64,000 nt of DNA, from contig NC_084676.1 of the NCBI RefSeq assembly GCF_028389875.1, positions 248,001-312,000 on the forward strand, read 5' to 3'. How positions within the stretch are numbered: position 1 is the first letter of the stretch; every line of letters starts with the position of its first letter. Source of the stretch: Rhea pennata (taxonomy: Eukaryota > Chordata > Aves > Rheiformes > Rheidae). The notes beneath the pieces are model-generated. The model was not told where the DNA came from, made no database searches, and was given only the letters and a program-made list of their open reading frames with translations. The translations under genes were made by a program, and so were the position numbers. Positions 1-33,883 of this stretch are shown here, in pieces.

Positions 1-761
1 ATGCTATTATCTATTTTATCACAGAACAACAGTACAATTACATTAAATTCAACTGTATGGGGAGTGGATCTCAGTATTGCTCTCAGATACTCTGTGCAAT
101 ACAAAGTGTATTATACAGTTATTCATGTAGCTACATTTGACTTAGAAGCAGAGGAGTAGCTTTATTAGGTGAAATAATATTTGTGTTTTTAATGATTCTT
201 TGAGCAATGATTACAAAACAAAAAGAAGTATGATTCTGACAATTCATTTATCGTTTTAGACAGCATTTCTCAGAGGATGAACATAGAGTGGCAGCAATGT
301 GGTAAATGGATGTGCTAAGCAGGCAAGCACAATGCTTCTAGCGGGGAGTTTTCATGAAAATGTTCTACCACCTTAGGAGTAGTACTGGCATTGGTTTGAA
401 CGTGCATTTTACACTATCTTTAATTATTATAAGGTTTTGAGTTACCGGTTATCTCAGTTACTCAAATAGAAGCAAAGTATGTTAACTTTTTCTTACTGCT
501 TACACTGAAATTTAGAAAGGTTAACGAGCCGTGCACTTATCTTCATTCCTCATGTGCTTCCATAGGACATACAGGATTAGCTCTTTTTCAGGTCTTATGC
601 ACCTGAATTTCGGTGCATGCATTTGTAAAAATAATATATTTAATGCTGAAGGACAGACACTAAGATTTTTGAGAGCTGCTAGGTAGGACAACTTATTGTT
701 TCTGAGGCTCTGCACTTCTGCAGGCTGAAATTAGTAACTGTTTATTGCTTGATATGTATAG
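1..761 (+). other. MGAM upstream intron, no confirmed exon
   Basis: The stretch precedes the first recognised MGAM exon. A CACAG acceptor near 24 is followed by an open frame of about 47 codons, but its translation does not resemble the end of a GH31 module, so no exon is called. Confidence 0.4.
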
Positions 762-22764
<22,003 letters not shown>

Positions 22765-22766
22765 AG

Positions 22767-22832
22767 TACCTGCAAATAACACTGGTCTGCAAATAACACT
22801 CAAGTAACAGGGAAATAACACTGCAAATAACA
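22767..22832 (+). repeat. Short GCAAATAACAC repeats after the MGAM stop
   Basis: Three near copies of TGCAAATAACAC and one diverged copy occur within about 70 bp directly after the stop codon, in the 3' UTR. Confidence 0.6.
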
Positions 22833-23559
22833 CCTTGGAACTTTCCTATTTTTTAAAAAGGTCTTTCAATTTTCATACTGCTTTTTTTAAAATCTTAAAA
22901 TACTTTGTGCTACAAAAATGCATTAGCTATACTCAGTTCATGGTAAGGCATTATGTGCCTATAAAGTACTTTTTACTATTGTTCAAGGCTAACTGCAAAC
23001 TATTCATGTGATGCACAATTTGTATTTTAAATATTATGGCACTTGAATATAGCTTCACCTTTCAAACTTAAAATCTGTTATATGATTACCAAAGTAGACA
23101 TTCTGGCTGATTTTATGTTTTCTGAATTTTATAAAAAAGATGTAGTTGATAATAACTGGTGTATATGGGGCTGTAAGTCTACCTACATTTAGCTTCCGTC
23201 TTGATTTTAATAGTCTCTGTGTAAGTAAGTACTGAGAAGTATTTAAAGGCAGTTAAACATGAAATGATGCTTCCAGTTGTTGTTGATCTATAGAAGACAA
23301 AGGTACTCGCAAAAATCTTTTGAAGTATATTGTATGACTTTAGCCAGAAACTTGTGTTCTCCAATGTTTTGATCTGAAGCTTTGAAATTAAATTTGATGT
23401 TTCAACGTTAACTGAGAAATTTTATTCTCTGAGCTTTTATTTCACTGAAGGAAATATTTTTGTATGCTTACTGTAATAATAATTCATGTTAAAGATATTT
23501 TTGTATCTCAAGAATACAGTATGCGATCTAAAGAGTTTGGTAAAGTGCATTTTTAATTA

Positions 23560-23565
23560 AATAAA
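23560..23565 (+). terminator. MGAM: Probable MGAM poly(A) signal
   Basis: AATAAA lies about 800 bp after the MGAM stop, in AT-rich sequence with no repeat. It sits about 140 bp before a CR1 insertion, so 22765 to about 23585 is the likely 3' UTR. Confidence 0.55.
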
Positions 23566-23704
23566 TTGAGAATAATTTCCTGTTAGAGATAGGAGTAATT
23601 TCTAGTGACTCTACTTAAAACCTATTTAAAATGCTTCCTATTCCCAAATGCTTCCATATTTGAAGTTTCCTGGCAAAAACTAGGGCAATGGCTAATTTGA
23701 GTGC

Positions 23705-24482
23705 ATGGTTCAACAAGGGCAAGCGCAGAGTCCTGCGCCTAGGGAGGAATAACCCCATACACCAATACAGGCTGGGGGCTGACCTGCTGGAAAGCAGCTC
23801 TCCAGAGAAGGACCTGGGAGTGCTGGTGGATGACAAGCTGACCATGAGACAGCAACATACCCATGTGGCCAGAAAGACCAATAGTCTCCTTGGGTGCCTT
23901 AGGAAGAGTGTTGCCAGCAGGTCAAGAGAGGTGATCCTGCCCCTCTACTCAGCCCTGGTGAGGCCACATCTTGAGTCCTGCATCCAGTTCTGGGCTCCCC
24001 AGTACAAAGAGACATGGAGCTACTGGAGAGAGTCCAGCATAGGGCTACGAAGATGATCAGAGGACTAGAGCATCTGCCCGATGAGGAACGGCTGCGAGAG
24101 CTGGGCCTCTGTAGCCTGGAAAAGAGAAGACTGAGGGGGGATCTTATCAACGTGTACAAGTACCTGAAGGGAAGATGTCAAGGGGATGGGGACAAACTCT
24201 TTCCAGTTGTCCCATGCGAAAGGACAAGAGGCAATGGGCAAAAACTGAACCACGGGAAGTTCCACCTGAATGTGAGGAGGAATTTCTTTCCTGGGAGAGT
24301 GACAGAGCACTGGAAGAGGTTGCCCAGAGAGGTTGTGGAGTCTCCTTTTCCGGAGATACTCTAGGCCCATCTGGTTGCAATCCTTTCTAACACACTCTAG
24401 GTGACCCTTCTTGAGCAGGGAGGTTGGACTAGATGATCTCCAGAGGTCCCTTCCAACTCTACCTATTTTTGATTCTGTGAAA
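23705..24482 (+). mobile_element. CR1 LINE, ORF2 C-terminus and 3' UTR
   Basis: Two overlapping frames read typical CR1 ORF2 C-terminal sequence ([40 protein letters not shown]). The 3' UTR with GTGACAGAGCACTGGAAGAGG and a TTGATTCTGTGA end follows. The copy is 5'-truncated, and the ORF is interrupted by a frame change between the two segments. It lies just downstream of the MGAM 3' UTR. Confidence 0.95.
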
Positions 24483-26339
24483 AGAATCAAATGGGCCAAA
24501 AGACCTAATCCTCCAACAGGAAAGTATGTGAATGTGTGTGTCAAGTGCTGCATCATAAAGTTGATAATCATTATGCCTTCAGGCAGCAAATTCACCAGTC
24601 TATGGGCTGGCCAAGGCCCACTGGGGCTTCGCTGAGAATTTTGTGGGGCCGTAAACCACTCTACTTCTGGGGCTGTAAGTACATTGGGCTGCATGACATC
24701 TGGGGTCTCCTGCGTTGGTGATCTCCAGTTGCCTCACTGGAGATTTGGTGTGCATGGAAACATAACCATTATGCTTGAACCTGACTAAGGTGTTTACATG
24801 AAAGGGTAGCAATGGGCTGCCGAGTTGGGATGGGTTCCCGAGACTATGGGGACAGAAACTCAGCATGAGGGCGTGGGGGAGTCATCCTTTTGCAAGTGTA
24901 CTCAAAATGTTACAACTCATGAATAAACTCTGTCTGCTGACTGGAAATTGGATAAACAGTTACAAAAATGCAGAGTAGTGGCTTGTCCCACATAGGTTGA
25001 CTTTTTCGTTCAAGTGAGAAAAACAAAACTCCCAGTTGTATTGAAAACCATACCTGTGGGAGGAAAAAGCTTTGTACCAGCATCCTATGAAAGAAAATAA
25101 CATCTATCACTAATACAGTGAGTGCAGAAAAAAAATGCGATGATAGAGTTGCTTACCAGAATGCTGAACAGATGGAAGAGTTAAATATTTGACGGATGGA
25201 AGACAAAGCTCCTGGAGAGATGATAGCTGTTGCACTCTGCTGCTGCAGAGGCTAGCGGCAAGAAGGTGAGAAATGCTCTGTGTCCCACCCCCACCCCCGT
25301 TTTATCTACTCTGCCTGCCACTGAGGCACGGCAGGATTCAGGATGGAGATTGGGCTTTGCAGATAAGAGCCCTAGGGCTTTCTAGTGAGGGGAAATGGTG
25401 ATCAACTACATTTGAAGCTCCTATGAAAGGAAATATTCCAGTCTGGGGAACAAAGAAACTGTTTAATAGCAATCTTTTGTCTCTTATCTTGAGAGAGAGA
25501 AATTGCTGCTGGGCCTAATTACAAGGGTCAAATAGCCTTAAAACCCAATTGCAAGGGTTATATAAACTCAGAGACGAATTTTGAATTACTAGAGAAGTAG
25601 ATCCTTTCATGGAGATGATTAATCAGACATGCCACTAACCTTTCTGACTTGGATGCCTGTCCAAGACCTGTGTTCTTTCTTTCCTCTCTGTCTAGACTCA
25701 TGCCCTGACCAGGAGCAACTGAACTACAAAAAGCAATTGTGAATCTCTCTGTAACCATAGCAGCAATAGAAGACAGAACCATCCATGCCTGAACTCTTTT
25801 AAATCAAGATGTAAAATGGTTTTGCACTTAATTATTTGCCAGCCTCTCAAGTAGGGGCGTGTGACGTATAGGTGCTCTAACAGATCTTTTTGAAAAAGAG
25901 TATAGTTTTAAACTGGGAGGCAGGTATTTCATACTGTGAAACCTGTACTGAAGGAAGCCGCCTGTTTTGCTTGCAAATATGTGTTGTGTTAGGACACTAA
26001 TTCACCAAAGATCACATGGAACTCACAAGAAGATGTCCTCAGTGTTGGTTATGATCAAACCAATCTTTCTGTGCAGGAAAGAAATGCTTGTAATTAAGGG
26101 AAATAAGATTTCTATGTTAACATATTGAACTGGAACAATACTTTGATTTACCACATTTGGATCAATAGGTCAGACAAATATTGATGCTATTAGAATAGAG
26201 ACTGTTAATTTTAAAAGTTGTTTATATGATATTACAAGTAGTTGGCATCTATGAATAACAGTGTGCACTTCCCCAGTACCCTGTGCTTACCAAAAAGCAT
26301 TCCACTGCACACCAAAGGGAATCTGATGACTTCTGAAAA
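24483..26339. other. Intergenic stretch without recognised features
   Basis: No frame longer than about 90 codons resembles a known protein, and I see no RNA gene. The base composition is ordinary. Confidence 0.5.
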
Positions 26340-26991
26340 ACTTGTGTATGTCTGATGGTGTCAATGGGTGGAGTGACAAGTGCTATACAGGTGAGTGTGG
26401 CACATCAAATGGTGCATCCCATAGAAAAGGAGTTTGCTGCGGGGTGCTCCCCAAGAGTAAACAAACCCTGGGTGCACTGTAACCAGCATCACCACATTGT
26501 GGGGTTGCTGCAGCTTGGGGTTCCTCTAGTGACCTCATGATTGACCAGTCCAGATGAAAGAGAAGTGACACTGCAGACCCACACTGTAGACACCTCAGTG
26601 CTGTGGAGCCATTCCCCACAGAACATCTGTTAATGGGCACGTTGATATCCACTGAGCAGTGCTGTGTGCTAAGCAGGAGGTGACCTGCTGATGCGCACGC
26701 TGGTATTTGCTAGAGCCATGTCGTCTTTGTATGGCATGGCCTGGCATTTTTTTGACTGGATATAAAAGAGAGAGAGCCATGTACACTTGTTGTGGACTCT
26801 GACCCAGAGTCAGCTGGCCTGTGGACCTGACGATCCACCCACGGGAATATCCTTGATAACAACAGTGTGATGAGGAGAAAAGGGGAAAAATGGGACTGGA
26901 AGTGTGGCCTATAATGGGTGAGAGTGGTCGCTGTACCATGCACCCATGATTGAGCTGCAGAGCTCTTATATATACATATACATATACATAT

Positions 26992-27025
<34 letters not shown>

Positions 27026-27170
27026 ATATATATATTCTGTTCTGTTACATTTCTAGCTTTACTATACCTTCATGTTTGTTTGTTATAATCTCTTAGCTCT
27101 AATAAACTCTCTCTCTTGACAAATGATGATCTCTTGAGTTCAGTGCAACTAACCCTGGCATCTAAAAGAA
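26340..27170 (+). mobile_element. LTR-like block (possible solo LTR, fossil)
   Basis: TATAAAAG at 26760 and AATAAA at about 27101, followed by a CTCTCTCTTGA stretch, resemble the U3-R-U5 layout of an avian retroviral LTR in plus orientation. A (TA)n/(CATA)n tract lies between them. The nearby pol fossil is on the opposite strand, so the two may not be one element. Neither the LTR ends nor a target duplication can be fixed by eye. Confidence 0.35.
26966..27036. repeat. (TA)n/(TACA)n microsatellite
   Basis: About 70 bp of alternating TA with interspersed CATA units lies inside the LTR-like block. Confidence 0.9.
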
Positions 27171-27859
27171 TTCTGGACACCCCTCTAATGGCATGTCACA
27201 AGTGTGAATGACAGCAGCACACCCGAAACAAGCATTATTGCAGAAAATTGTGGAGCCATCTGTAAACTAAGTACCCTCATGTGAGGAGGTGAATGAAGGG
27301 GCTTCTTTAAGAGGTAAGTCTGGGGATTATCATCTAAAATAGGATAGGGAAAAGATAGTGGAGTGAGGACAAAATGTTGGGAACTAGAGGGCAAACTCGG
27401 TCAATGATGGCAGCAATACCAAGGACTGAGCATTGGGTTGTGCGCAGTCCTCCAGAAAGGAAACATTGCAAAAGATATCCCAGAGAAGGGGATGCAGAAC
27501 TGTAAGTGTGAGAGGACAATCCATGGTGAGTTTGTCAATGTCAGGAAGGGCAAGAAAAGTGGCAAGTAAGGCATGAGGCCTTGCGCACCCCTTGCTACCA
27601 AAATGAATGCTTCAGGAGTGGAATCTTTACAACCTGTTTTCTGGAATAGGTCTCACCATGCTTCATGCTCACTCTATTGGACTCTGAGCTCCAGTCTACC
27701 AGTGGGGGTGAGGGGAGCCTAAGTAGTGGTTCTGTTGAATGTTTTAGAACAGAAGTATAAGGTTAGAGCTTTTTGGTGAGTATTGTTCCTGTCCCAGGTG
27801 GAGCGCTTATGCAGTAGGAATACAAAGGGCAAGCTAGTTGGCTAAAACAAGGAATATGG

Positions 27860-28990
27860 GAATGTCAGAAATTTAAAGTACTAAGAAGTCTCTGCAGGCT
27901 GTGCTTAGAGGAAGGAGTAGGTAAAGGTATGACAGACTGTAAAACATTTTCAGGGATTCTTTTAGTACCGGCACACGGGGAAACCTGTAAGCTGATTATG
28001 TTCTGGATAGCACCCTGACATTTGTCAGGAGGAGTGGAAAGATCCCAGCATTCCTTAAGGATTGAAATCAACAGCATCATATCTTGTGTAACAGATTCAT
28101 GTATTGGGCCACCCAACAGGACATCATCAATAGATTGGTGATGAGAGATATCATGAGTGGGGATATGAACTGAAATGAGCAGCATTTCAGTTAATGCTGC
28201 AACTAAGAGATTGTGAGAGACAGTAGGATTGTGGCAATAGGCTTGAGACAAAGTGGCAAATTAAACGGTAGTAAACTAAACAGTTCTCTGCAGTAAAAGA
28301 GTACTGAATGGCATCCAAACTAAAATCAAAATAAGCCTGGTTGTCTGAGTGAATTAGGCACTGGAGAAACGTATCTTTAAAGTCTAACTCCACTGTCCAT
28401 ATATAAGAGGCGAGGCAGATGGCATTGAGTACCTTGGCAGCTATGGGAACTGCTACATGGAGAGAAGAGGTAAATTTATACCTTGGTGCAGTTGCCAAGA
28501 GCCATTGGGTTTGCACATGGGCCAGACAGTGCTTATAAGAAGGGGAGTGGGTACAGACGATTACTCCCTGCTCCTGTGAGAGGAGGGAAGTGATCTGTTT
28601 CCAGGCTTGCAGGTTTTGGGGAGTATTGCAGATTAACAACATGGATCACAGAAGGTAGGGGAGGTGCTTCTCCAATTACCCAGGGTAGTGGGATGTTTGG
28701 TTCAGAGACACCGAGGGATCATATATTCCCTTGAGCATCATGGAAAGTTTGACCTCTAATTAAGTTCATATCTAGGATGTTGGAGACCCCCAAAAGTGCA
28801 CTTCTTTGGACTTTACGTCCATTAGGGTGTTACTTGTTAATAATAGAAATGTGAGCACTTGTATGAATAAGAAAGCACAGATGCTACTTGCCAGTAATGG
28901 TGACGTCTATTTCCAGATCAGAGGACCCTATAAGCTGCAACCTCCATATCACCTCAGATCATCAAGTTTTGGCCTGCAGTGTTAGATAAC
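27860..28990 (-). mobile_element. Endogenous retrovirus pro-pol fossil (broken)
   Basis: Read on the minus strand, the segment carries reverse-transcriptase-like features, including a VELDFKD-type block and an IDDVLL active-site box. A weaker protease-like stretch lies upstream (higher coordinates). It is a partial copy with several breaks. No gag, integrase or env is recognised, and matching flanking LTRs are not evident. The family cannot be assigned by eye. The degree of decay suggests an old insertion. Confidence 0.6.
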
Positions 28991-29342
28991 AAGGGGCTGG
29001 GAGACTCCTGGCCTCTGGATTCCCAGCTGGAGGAGTGGTGGGAGGGGCGTTTGGAACTTTACTTCTGGCCAAGGAACAGGTATGGCACAATGAGTGCTGG
29101 CAAAAGCCAGTAATACCGATACTGGTACATGACTTGCCCATTCAGGAATGCCCAAAGCTAAGCAGCCTTTCCAAGCTTCCAGTCAATTGGAGTCAGGGTT
29201 TTTATGAAAGGGTTTGGAGGGATTTTTGACCATATTTTTACAGTTGCAGTGGCTGCATCCTCAGGATGGTAGGAAGATAAAAGAATGAGTATGGACGAGA
29301 CTACCTTTTGCAAGCAGCAGCCATGTGGGGCTAGGAACACCT

Positions 29343-30870
29343 CAGAATCACAGAGTGGCTGAGGTTGGAAGGAACCTTTAAAGATCATCTAGTTCAAACC
29401 TCCTGCTCAAGCGTGGTCACCAAGCATGTTGTCCAGTACCCTGTCCAGGAAGCTTTTGAGTATCTCCAAGGATGCAGACTCCACAACCTCTCTGGGCAAC
29501 CTTTTCCAGTGCTCAGTCACCCCCAACAGGAAAATAGATTCAGAAGTATCTTCCTGAGATTCTGTTTAGGGCTGTTGACTCTTGTCTTGTCGCTGGACAC
29601 CTCTGAAAAGAGTCTCACTCCATCCTCTTTACACCCTCACTTCAGATATTTAAAAACTTTCACAAGATCTTTCCTCAGTCTTCTCTTCTCCAGGCTGAAC
29701 AGTCACAGTTCTCTCAGCCTTTCTTCACATGATAGATGCTCTAGACCCTTAAGCATCTTACTGGCCTTCCACTGGACTTGTTGCTCCATCTCTCTTCTAC
29801 TGGAGAGTGCAGAACTGGATCCAGTACTCCAGGTGTGACCTCATCAGTGCTAACTAGAGGGGAAATATCACTTCCCTCAAACTGCTGTCAATGAGCTTCC
29901 TGATGCAGTTCAGGAGGCCATTGGCCTCCTTTGCCACAAAGGCGCACTGCTGGCTCATGGTCAACCAGCTGTGCACCAGGACTCCCAGGTCTTTCTCTGC
30001 AGAGCTGCTCTCCAGCAGGTCAGCCCCCAGCCTATACTGGTGCATGGAGTTATTCCTCCCCTGGTGCAGGACTCAGCACTCTACTGAACTTCACAAGTTT
30101 TCCCCCTTGCCCATCCCTCCAGCTTGTTGAGGTCCCTCTGAATGCCAACACAGCCTTCTGGTGTATCAGCTGCTCCTCCTACTTCCGTATCATCAGCAAA
30201 CTAGCTGAGGGTACACTCTGTCACTTGCTCCAGGTCACTGATTAGTAAGTTGAACAAGACTGAACCCAGAATCGACCCCTGGGTTACATAACCAGCTACA
30301 AGCCTTCAACTAGACTGAGTGTCACTAATCACAACCATCATGCTCCCAATCACCTTCTTATCCTTCATTTGCTTGAAAATGGTTTCCAGTATTAGCTGCT
30401 CAAACACCTTTCCAGGGATGGAGGTAAGGCTAATTGGCCCGTAGCTCCCCGAGTCCTCCTTCTTGTCCATTTGGAAGACTGGCATGATATTTGCTTGCTT
30501 CCAGTCTTCAGACACCTCTCCTGATCACTGCAGCCTTTCACAGACGACTGAGAGAGGCCTTGCATTGACATCTGCCAACTCCCTCAGCACTTGTGGGTGT
30601 ATCCCATCAGAGCTCATGGACTCGTGCATGTCCAGTTTGCTTAAGGGATCCCTAATCTAATTCTCCTCCACCAAGGGAAATACTTTCTTTCTCTAGACTT
30701 TCTTCCTGGTGTCCAGGGCCAGGGATTCCTGAGGGAAAATCATCTTTCCAGAAAAGACTGAGGTGTAGAAGTAACTCTGCTTTTTCTGTATCCTTTGTCA
30801 CCAGAGCCCCAACCCATTCAGCAGCAGGCCCACATTGCTCATTGGGATGGAGTTCTTGACTTCTTGTTCA
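29343..30870 (-). mobile_element. CR1 LINE with internal deletion, minus strand
   Basis: The left edge (AGAATCACAGAGTGGCTGAG) is the reverse complement of the CR1 3' end. Going right, the minus strand shows CR1 ORF2 C-terminal sequence (QYRLGADLLESSSAEKDLGV) and then, near 30310-30515, the early reverse transcriptase (SLTSIPGKVFEQLILETI, KDKKVIGS). The central RT between about KKVIGS and the SGT-like region is missing at about 30330. Sequence to about 30870 still resembles CR1 ORF2. The copy is 5'-truncated and multiply interrupted. Confidence 0.9.
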
Positions 30871-31487
30871 TTAGGTCCTGGCAGCCCTGGGAAAGAGAGA
30901 GGCAAAGCCTGTCCCAGGGAAGAGAGTCATCTGGCCTAGGGAACAGGGAAGCTGTCCTGTCACCAAGGGACTGTTGTTTTAACTTACTATCTTTTCCATG
31001 ATGGAAAGAAAAAGATCAGCACACCTTCCAATGCTGCTCCTACTCTGGAAGGGCAGTGGGAACTCAGAGTAGACATTAGTTGATGTCGGAAAAGAAATTG
31101 GTCAGCAAGGCCTTGTAGAAAAGAATGTTTGCATATTATGGGTTCACTTTTACAGAGGAGTAAAAGGAAATGTGAGACTTACCTCTAGGCACACAGAAAA
31201 GGAAACACAGGACTTACAAGGATGCTGAACCAAGTCAGGGACATTCAAGTTAGTCATTCGCCTTTGCTCCTTCACTTCAGGAGACTGTTCCTCCCCCCCC
31301 AAAAAAGGAAAAGAAATCCCTTTCACCCCTACTACTTCCAGCTGCCTAAGGAGCATCCCAGCACTCATGGCTTAGCACTCAGCTGCCCAGGCTCTTCCCC
31401 TAGGAGAGCAAGACCCTCTCACCAGGAAATCCCAGCATAACCACAATAAAAAACTCAACTGCTGCAGGTTTCCCCTTTTCTTTTGTT

Positions 31488-31511
31488 AAAAAAAAAAAAA
31501 AAAAAAAAAAA
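31488..31511. repeat. A homopolymer (24 nt)
   Basis: An uninterrupted run of about 24 A follows CTTTTGTT. Confidence 0.85.
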
Positions 31512-33840
31512 GAACATGGTATGAAACATGTATATCTGGTTTAAAAAGCCTTTTTTCTCTCTCCTCTACATTTACAAGCCCTGAAGACACTTGGGGCAAT
31601 CTAGCTGAGTGCTAGTAGCTCTTCACCTCCTTCAGTTCTCCTTGTGGAAGTGTTTCAAGCTATGAATTCCCTTGCTTGGACAATCTTGGTTCAAGAGCTG
31701 GAGTGTGAGTGTCTGTCTAGACCAGCAAATAAACTTATTAATCTATGTATTAAGTTCCCTTTAAAGCTGCTGTCCAGGTTGAGCTCTGCGTCACTGTCAT
31801 ATCAGAACACTAAAATAAAAGAAGAATCTTTTCAAACGTCTGAAGGCTCACAAAGAGAAGTTTAAAGCAACTCTTAAACTTCAAGTGATTTCTGGCACGC
31901 CCCAGGGACCATGGTTAGCCATGTTAGACCATTGGCAGGACCCCACTCCTTTCCTAGTGTGCCCTGGGTTCCTATCGTTCCCCTAGAGCCCTGCCATCTG
32001 CATTTTGCTGTGCCCCAAAATTTTCTGAGTGTCTTTTAGATTCTTCTGTGTGTTTCTTGATGCATCCCACGGGACTTTGTGTGTGTTTCTGTGCTCTCAC
32101 AGCCCTCCATGTGCTTTTCAGAAGATCCCCATAGAGGTTTCCAAGAATCTCTCTTCCCTGGCAGAAATCCAACCCTCTCCCAAGTGGGACTCCCATTTCC
32201 ATAAGTAATGTCAAGAGGAAGGAGTATAACCAATATGCCCAGCAATAATCTGCAGAGAGCAACGAGTCCAACCCACTGGAGTGATCACTAAGCCTAGATA
32301 CCAATCCTTTCCTCCCTACGCACTAGGACCAAGTAAGAACTGCTTCAAGTTCTCCCAGATAGTTGGCATTCACTTTTTTTCAGCCCCAGAGGTACACAGC
32401 ATTGCCTGCTGAAGGCAAGAAACACAACACAGACAGAAGAAGAAATCTTAATCTAGGTGCTAATCAATGGCAATTCTGTGCCACTTGAAGGCAGTCAAGA
32501 GAGAATAAATAAATAAATAAAAGAATCTGAAAATTCTCGATTTCAGAGAGTTGAGATGAGGACAAAAAGCCAGTAGAGGGAGTCCACCTTCAGATTGCTT
32601 TCACCAGACCTAGGGGCATGATTAGATAATGCTCAAGAGGACCAGCTGCAGCCCACCCCTCCACTCCCTGCCTGGCAAGAGAGCACCTCCTGCTTTTGCA
32701 GTGATAATAATCAGTTCTTTATCGTCCTGTAAATGCTTCTCCCTGTGCTTCTTACCCACATAGCAAGCACCACCAAGTATCAGTTAAAGCAGCATGATGT
32801 GCAGAGCTGTGAAGTAAGTGTCCCATCTCCATGGCCCCATTCCCCAGCATTAGTTCAAGCTCCAGCACAGCGTTGCTAGCAGGATTGATGCAGTGTCATC
32901 TTCAGTGCAGCAAACCCCATCTTCCAAGCCAGCCTAATTCAATTTGGCTGACTGCAGCAATGAGAGCCTGCCAGAGCTCAGCTGTGAGGCTGAACCTTGG
33001 GAGAGTACTATGCCACACGGCTCCGCAACATGAGCATGCCCAGTGTCACCCCACTGTCACTGCCAAGGGCCCTGTCATATAGGTATGGGTCTTCATGCAA
33101 CTGAAACAGCTCCTGATCAAGTACTGTCTCATACAGCTTTGTGATTTGATAGATAAGGAAGTGCCCAAAGATCTGGAAAAAATCAGCAGGACATTAAAAC
33201 CATTAACAATGAAAGATGAAGCTTCTTAGAGTGTTATTTTACCTCTGCAGCCAGTGGAAAGTCAGTCCTGCTGATTTGGCTTCTTTGTCATGTTCCCAAG
33301 CATGTATACGAACAGTGCAATGCTTATTGCTGTCCCTCCTCACAAACACAAGCTGGCACTCCTCAGAAACAGAGGCATTTTTTCCAGTGCACTAACATTC
33401 AAAAACATACTTTTCTGATATTATATATTGGCCTCTTTTTTTTTTCTTTTGTAAAGGTCCTTCTTTATTGGACATAGAATATTGTTCTCTGGAGCTGGGA
33501 GTATGTTTCTTGCTAGACATCTAGAATCTTTCACCCTCTCCAGTCTTCCAGTCTACCCCAACCCCAAATGTTCAAACAACTGAAAGGAGTGCTGCAGGCC
33601 TCTTGAAAGAGGGAGACCTCAATCATAGGTTCACTCACAGGCATAAAAAATCAGGCCATGTCACTGGGAAAAAAACTCAGACAGCAAACCACCAGTTTAA
33701 GTGATACCCAGCAAAGTTTTACCTTAGGGGCAACTGAACCTGATTAACTGTAGGAATTAGGGCATGTCCCCTCCTTGGGCCAGTGAGAGGAGAGGTTGCT
33801 TCTTTGATCCTGTTCCTAGCTCCAGCCTGGATATGTGCAA

Positions 33841-33883
33841 ATACACACACACACACATGCACGCACACACACACACACACACA
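33841..33883. repeat. (AC)n microsatellite
   Basis: Two AC runs are separated by ATGCACGC. Confidence 0.9.

Noticed and set aside
24-164. Open frame after a CACAG acceptor as an upstream MGAM exon
   Set aside because: Its translation does not resemble the end of a GH31 module and it runs into a stop, so it is unsupported.
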